Translations under genes and position numbers: made by a program | The notes under the pieces: generated by a model | Told to the model about the DNA's origin: nothing | Seen by the model: the letters and a program-made list of their open reading frames with translations, nothing else | The model's database searches: none | Shown here: piece by piece, positions 58,156 to 64,000 of the stretch | Numbering within the stretch: the first letter of the stretch is position 1 | Layout: each line of letters opens with the position of its first letter | Assembly: GCA_014529385.2 (NCBI GenBank) | Contig: CM043950.1 | Location: 149,796,945-149,860,944 of the forward strand | Length of the DNA stretch: 64,000 nt | Direction of reading: 5' to 3' | DNA from: Adiantum capillus-veneris | Taxonomy: Eukaryota; Streptophyta; Polypodiopsida; Polypodiales; Pteridaceae

Positions 58156-60285
58156 ACAAAAGGGGTACAGGTGCTACAATCCTACTACACGAGAATTACG
58201 AGTGAGCAGAGATATAGTCTTTGATGAGATGAGCAGCTGGTACAGTAATGCACATGGCACTATTGGGGCTGATGTAAAAGATGATGTGGTTGTACAAAAT
58301 GTGAGGCCACAGTCACAGGTTTTGAGTGGACCACAAGAGTCCTCTTCTCATGGCTCTGTTGAGAAACCATGGATGGTAGACTACGTACGCAGGTTACTCC
58401 ACCAACAGGTACAGGGAATGTATCACGAAAAGGAAAGGAAAAGGTTGATGAACCTCCCTTTATGGTTGATGCATCATCAGGTTTTTCACATGTAGACATG
58501 GATTCAGATGGTTCTGAACAAAGTCTTGATGAGGAATTTGGAATTCCGGCTGTCAGGACACCTGGTGTAAGGAAAGTACAAGAAGATGCTAGAGGGCAAA
58601 GGAGTGACCCAGGACCGCGCAGATCTAATAGAGTCAGAAATCCAGTTCAGAAATTGACTTATGATGGGTATCTAGCGCATCACCAAGCCTACATGGCTAA
58701 GGTGATATAGGATGTGGAGCCCACATGTTTTTAGGATGCAGTTGGAAATGTGCATTGGGATGATGCAATGAATGAAGAGATGGCTGCATTGGAAGCAAAT
58801 GACACATGGGAGTTGGTGCCATTGCCAAGTGGCAAGAAAGCTATTGGCTGTAAATGGGTGTATAAAACCAAGCATAAGGCTGATGGTAACATTGAGCGTC
58901 ACAAGGCAAGGCTGGTCGCAAAGGGTTATGCACAGACGTATGGCATAGACTATGAGGAGACCTTTGCTCCAGTGGCAAAGATGACGACTGTGAGAGCTGT
59001 CATAGCAGTGGCTGCATCTAGAGGATGGATTATGCATCAAATGGATGTAAAGAATGCCTTCTTGAATGGTGAGTTGCAAGAGGAAGTGTATATGGATCAG
59101 CCACCTGGTTATGTCGATCCAGGTTACCCAGATTATGTATGCAGACTTCTCAAAGCGTTGTATGGTTTGAAGCAGGGCTCTAGAGCATGGTATGACAGGA
59201 TTGCCAAGTATCTTGTCAGTATTGGTTTTAGGAGAGCTCATGCTGATCATTCACTCTATGTACATGAGAGTGATGTGGGGATTGTGGTCATTACCATATA
59301 TGTAGATGACCTTATTATTGTTGGTGACAATGCTATGGAGATTGACCATGTGAAGGGTCTTCTCAAACAGGAGTTTGAAATGAAAGATTTAGGCGAGTTG
59401 CACTACTTTCTTGGCATTGAAGTGATCAGGACTCCAGAGGGTGTATGGCTATCACAGAGACAGTATGATTTGGACATGTTGTCAAAGTATGGTATGGCTG
59501 ATTGTAAGCCAATTTCTATTCCCTTGGATGTGAATGCAAAGCTGAGTGCAGAGAAGGGTGATGTTGTTGAGGATGTCAACATGTACAGGAAGATTGTGGG
59601 TAGTCTAATCTACTTGACTATCACGAGGCCAGACTTGAGCTACACAGTAGGCTTGGAGAGTCAGTTCATGCAGCTTCCGAGGAAGCCACATTTGGATGGA
59701 GTACAACGCACACTTAGGTATGTGCAAGGTACTCTTGACTACGCATTGTTCTATGCAGCAGATGCACCATTAGCATTGTATGGGTATACAGATGCAGATT
59801 GGGCAGGTAGCATTGTTGATAGGAGATCTACGAGTGGCTTCATGTTCTCTTTTGGGAGTGTTGCTGTTACTTGGAGCAGCAAAAAGCAGCCTACAGTTGC
59901 TTTATCGAGCACAGAGGCCGAGTACAGAGGTGTAGCAATTGCGGCGTGCGAGGTAGCTTGGCTACGCACATTACTTGAGGACTTGGGAGTGCAGGTGGAC
60001 CAGCAGATTTTCATCCATTGTGACAACCTCAGCAGCATGCAGTTGGCTAGGAACCCAGTGTTCCATGCCAGGACCAAACACATAGAGGTCCATTACCACT
60101 ACGTTCGAGAGCGAGTGTTGGCAGGCGACATCGACTTGGTCTACGTCAGCACAGAGGAGCAGATAGCGGATATCTTTACCAAGGCCCTCGGAGCTGAGAA
60201 GCTTCGACGTTTCCGGACTATGCTTGGACTCTGCGACATGCAGAGCTCGAGGGGGAGTGTTGAGATGTCGAGCTCTACACCTTGA
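58156..60285 (+). pseudogene. Copia B reverse transcriptase and RNase H
   Basis: 58156-58710 holds the spacer between integrase and RT (acidic, DSDGSEQSLDEEFG; RRSNRVRNPVQKLTYDGYLA) with a frame change and two stops near 58707-58735. 58750-60285 is open over 511 codons: WVYKTKHKADGNIERHKARL, QMDVKNAFLNGEL, LYGLKQGSRAWYDR, ITIYVDDLIIVG (RT active site), YGYTDADWAGS, ALSSTEAEYRG and DNLSSMQLARNP (RNase H), then IADIFTKAL. Full-length copia RT-RH module in good condition, consistent with a young insertion. Confidence 0.92.
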
Positions 60286-60579
60286 GCTGGCATCCACTAC
60301 GGGTCTTGGCCGCTTACGGCATTTACTCACTGGCGCGTTAGGTGACCGACACGGAGGATCTCTGCCAGTGATTCTACAGCTGGACTACACTTATAGTGCC
60401 AGCCTAGAACGCTTCTAGCGAGTTCACACTTAGTGACCGCATGTACATATGTGCTACTTTTCAGCTTTAGCACTTAGTCATTTTGTACTCTCTTTTCTGT
60501 GAAGAAGAAGAAGAAGCTTTCCATCTCTGTGTGCTTTGTGCTTGTCTTGTGTAGCTCTCTTGCATCCTCATTCTTTACA
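60258..60579 (+). repeat. Copia B 3' LTR
   Basis: 322 bp, TGTTGAGATG to TTCTTTACA, preceded by the purine tract GAGGGGGAG and followed by CTAAT (60580-60584). Two differences from the 5' copy by eye. Confidence 0.92.
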
Positions 60580-62188
60580 CTAATTACTACCACAAAGGTT
60601 GTTCAACATAAATATTCCTTGTTTAATTCCGAATCACATGGTTCGTTAAAACAGCCCTTCAACCAGTATTGCAAACAACACCAAGACAGAATTCTAGTAA
60701 AAATTCTACTCAAACTTATTCATAAAAATTCCAATGTCCTGGAGGTACAACATCCCCCCTCCAGCGAGAGTTCACTCCTCCCGCTGTCGTCTAGCTGCCC
60801 ATACAACTAGGTATGTCCACCGCATAGAAAGCACGTCATGGACACTCCCACCGCATAGAAAGCAAGACGTGGGTTCCCACAGCATAGAAAGCAAGTCGTG
60901 GGTATCCACCGCATAGAAAGCAAGTCGTGGATTCAAGAGCCCTTAACGAGGAACTCTGCCCCCTGTGATCAGTAGGGGGGTCAGGACTGATTCAGGACTG
61001 CCGAGCTAAATTTTTCCTAGCAGACATTCTTTCCTATTGCAAACAGCATACCCATCAAACATTACCTTCCTACTTTAGAACTTAATGTACAATGATTTCA
61101 ATGCCGAGGTTTCTGTCGGATTTCTCCAACATGTTTGGGGATATGAGCATTCCTAGCTAGCGTATGCAATGTTGATTTACACAACTTGAATAAAAATATG
61201 ATCTACCTCTTCCACTTCTTCATCGATGGCCCGTGAGATGGCCGGTATTTGTTCCTCCATGGGAGCCTTCCCCTTCCCGTTGACATTGCTCGTTCCTGCC
61301 TCGCGATCATGGGCACCACCAAAGCGCGTCCTCTTAACCGGGGCCATTTCTCACTACTTTAAATGATTAGCTTGGAGAAAGAGCTAAGGTTCACAAGCAT
61401 CATAACAATCCAATAGGTAGATTAGTGACATCAATTAATCCCTCCTATATGAGAGTCTAGATTTCTTTCATAAAGCAATCATTAAGGGTGGCACATAATC
61501 CTATGGGAACCGGCTCTAAGATAATTATTCGGCTTACATGATCAAGAATAATTAGGATTTCACTATTGGAATTACCAGAGAATTGGATTAAGTATGATTA
61601 AACTATTTCCTAGCAATTAGATGATGCAATTTACCCTATGCATATGTGTGAGGAAAAACCGATTCTTAGAGACTTATTGACGGATTAATTTCTCCTTAAT
61701 TACATCTTAATGCATAAGAGAAATGAATTCAATTAAGCTACAATGTTAATGAGTGATTACGATAGTGATTCTCTTCAATCTGCACAAATACTAGCTTAAC
61801 GATTAATTACTATGCTATCTAGAGAGAGAAGATTTTGATAATTATGCTCTAATCATTAATCGAGAGTGAAGAATGGCTGATAATTCAGCTATGGAATGAT
61901 GATTACATAATAGAGTACGAATAAGGAGAATTTAGAGAGTAGTCATAGAGATTTTCGGCTAGGAATAGGCATAATGTACGAGAAATTTTGATGGTAGAGA
62001 GAAGGGATTTTCAGATGGCATTAATTAAACTGTCGTTACCGTGATTAAGAGCTTGTAATCTTCTCAATTTTCTGATCTAATCGACCTTCTTGAGATGAAA
62101 ATTTGGCAGCACCTCCCTCCTAGCTTCTTCTTCAATAGGTGTGTGATTCGGAAGCACCTCCCCAATGTATGTGGGTGTGTGTGTATGC

Positions 62189-62245
<57 letters not shown>

Positions 62246-62909
62246 GTCTTTAAATATGCTCCTACAGGCTGAAAATCGATCTGGGTTGCTAAATGCATAT
62301 GGGAGCTTCTCCAGTTAAGCATGGCAAGTCCAGTTCTCTGCCCACCAAGTGTCAGGTTGGCTTGGTCAACTGGTTCTGAGACTGAGTTGCAGGCTTGGCA
62401 GCTTTCCCAAGACTCCCACAAAGCAAGAGGGCGCCCCCTAGCTGCTAAAGCTGATCTGGAGTGGCCTGGGACCTGTTCCCACACAGTCCCGGGCCCCCGG
62501 TACCTCCTCGGACAATTTTTTAGGAAATTTGGTTCTAGGCTAAAACGGGTCATACGAATCGGATTTTGATGCCGTAAATTGCCATACGAAGCTCTAACTA
62601 AGGCGTACTGGCCGAGTACCTGCCATATTTAGCAGCCCCCGGGGTCCAAAAATGCATTTTTTTCAAATTCGGTGTACGGGTGCAGATTTTCGAGACGATC
62701 AAAACTGGACGGGTCGGGTGACCAAAAACTTTACTATTTTTGGAATTTTTTTACAAAAATTATTTTTATTCACATTTCGAAGCTTTAAAACATTCTAAAC
62801 ATCATGGCACTGACAGAATCTGGAAAACTGCTAAAAATAGTAACTTATTCCATTATATTCAGTTCATGGTACAAGGGTGCTCTTTTTGATCGGGGTCAGA
62901 GACCTTACA
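60580..62909 (-). repeat. Solo LTR of family C, right part
   Basis: Matches 888-3192 throughout, with indels and a longer (GT)n at about 62186-62241. Ends GACCTTACA at 62909 followed by CTGTC (62910-62914), the same five bases found at 35997-36001 on the other strand. There is no internal region between LTR ends, hence a solo LTR left by LTR-LTR recombination. Confidence 0.85.
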
Positions 62910-62914
62910 CTGTC

Positions 62915-63038
62915 CTACCTATACACACGTGGGCCCCACGTAACCACCTGGCTATGGAAATTGGAAAATCCTTTATTCGATGCACCATGCATGTGTATGT
63001 ACATATGCACAATCCCTTGCTCCAAAAAACTCCTGACA
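62915..63038 (-). repeat. Ty3-B 5' LTR, outer 125 bp
   Basis: Matches 29471-29592; opens TGTCAGGAGTTTTTTGG at 63038 on the minus strand. This is the outer edge of the nested stack. Confidence 0.75.
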
Positions 63039-64000
63039 ACGTGTAGAGTTGGTTAGTCACTTTTGAGGCTATAGACTTGTCCGCTACATAGTCCTGAAGC
63101 AACTCATCCAATTTTGGTCCATTTGGAGTCAGTTTGACCTCGTACATCAAATTTGATGCTTTGTAGCCTTCGAGTTGTTTTTTGCTTTCTGAGGGCTTGG
63201 CTTCATTTAATTTATGAAACCAACCATATACATTGTATATATACCCCGTATATAAGCTGTCTGTGGAGTCAGAATCCAATTTAGGAATCTATCAAAAACC
63301 TTGCTTTTCTACTTGGGAGCCCCCTTGAACCTTGCCGAATGGTCAACTGTTGGTATAGAAGTGTTCTATCTTCTAGGGGCATGCTACAGTTCAAGTCTCA
63401 TCTGATTTGGTTGAGCTGACAGGTCGCTATGGTAAATTTTTGGTCGTAGGTCTTTGTGAACTGCTCGGATTCTAGGGTTTTTGCCAGGGTTTTAAACTAG
63501 CTACCGGTCGTACAAAATGGAATGTTGATAAATATAGAACTTACCCCTCATGTCTCATGGAGACGGCACTGAAAACAGGCAACTGTGGACTCCAAAAAAT
63601 GCGCGCGAAGAAGGTCGAAAAGCTCTCTCTCCAAAGGCAATAAGTGGAAATGAGGTGAATTTAGCCTACCTTGGGTATCTATACTCGGACTTCCCTAACC
63701 ATTTTTCCCCAAATTCCTTTGTTAGTGCTAATAGGCCGTGGAATCTACATTAGACTCAAAAATTTCTTCAATCGGATTCTTGTAGCTCATTGTGCAAGAG
63801 TCGGTCTGGCCGCCTAATTTAGGCTTCCCACTTCCATTTGCCGATTTGAATTGAATTTTTTGTACCTGTGCGCCTTGTCCTTTATTATTAATTTTTGACC
63901 TGTTTATTGAAAAAATCAAAGAAAATAACAAAATACGCTAAAAAATAAAGTAAAAATCCAATAATTAAGAAAATCCATCGAAAAACACAACTTTATTGTT
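63039..64000. other. Flank outside the nested stack
   Basis: No recognised feature. A minus-strand ORF tail (63279-63045) reads GYIYNVYGWFHKLNEAKPSESKKQLEGY, hydrophilic and of unknown family; it could be a remnant of another element. Not called as a gene. Confidence 0.3.

Noticed and set aside
1-64000. tRNA, rRNA, CRISPR or bacterial features
   Set aside because: None seen; the only tRNA-like matches are the 12-base primer binding sites of LTR elements.

Overview
This is nuclear DNA of a land plant with a large, repeat-rich genome. It has spliced exon fragments, plant-type Ty1/copia elements primed by initiator-Met tRNA, kilobase-scale LTRs and long (TC)n tracts. A fern or another non-flowering lineage is possible, but nothing here fixes the species. 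I see no ordinary single-copy host gene, no rRNA or tRNA gene and no CRISPR array. Almost the whole window can be read as one nested stack of transposons. All similarities, target duplications and domain calls were made by eye.

Layout. 1-3192: internal end and 2.7-kb LTR of a Met-primed LTR element ('C', minus strand). 3193-14263: degenerate copia element 'A' (minus), split by a complete gag-only LTR element at 4984-11460. 14264-29592: Ty3-like element 'A' (minus; gag, leader, LTR), whose leader is split by DNA transposon 2 (16052-27880; TIR about 34 bp, 4-bp target duplication GTAT). 29593-31126: gag of a second Ty3-like element, 'B'. 31127-38057: an inverted block. 38058-57359: most of DNA transposon 1. 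57360-60579: pol half and 3' LTR of copia 'B'. 60580-62909: rest of a solo LTR of family C. 62915-63038: start of the Ty3-B LTR. 63039-64000: unassigned flank.

The inversion of 31127-38057 explains the right half. Flipping it back joins (i) the leader and gag of Ty3-B, (ii) the two halves of an FCP1-like gene, (iii) the two halves of the solo LTR (TSD CTGTC), (iv) copia B with its two 322-bp LTRs (TSD CTAAT), and (v) the two TIRs of DNA transposon 1 (TSD AGAT). Transposon 1 then measures about 22.25 kb and sits between gag and pol of copia B.

The most interesting content is the cargo of the two DNA transposons. Transposon 2 has two convergent gene pairs. One gene runs histone H3 fold (CENH3-like loop 1), then Ulp1/C48 SUMO-protease-like domain, acidic linker and FCP1-like HAD domain. 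Another looks like a decayed transposase. Transposon 1 carries two more FCP1-like genes, a SET-domain gene, a ParB-like (DGQH) unit followed by a DNA-methyltransferase-like unit, and over 10 kb of satellite built on a roughly 50-bp monomer. Together they look like a family of giant plant DNA transposons carrying chromatin- and DNA-modification machinery. Many reading frames carry lesions, so the copies seen may be inactive.
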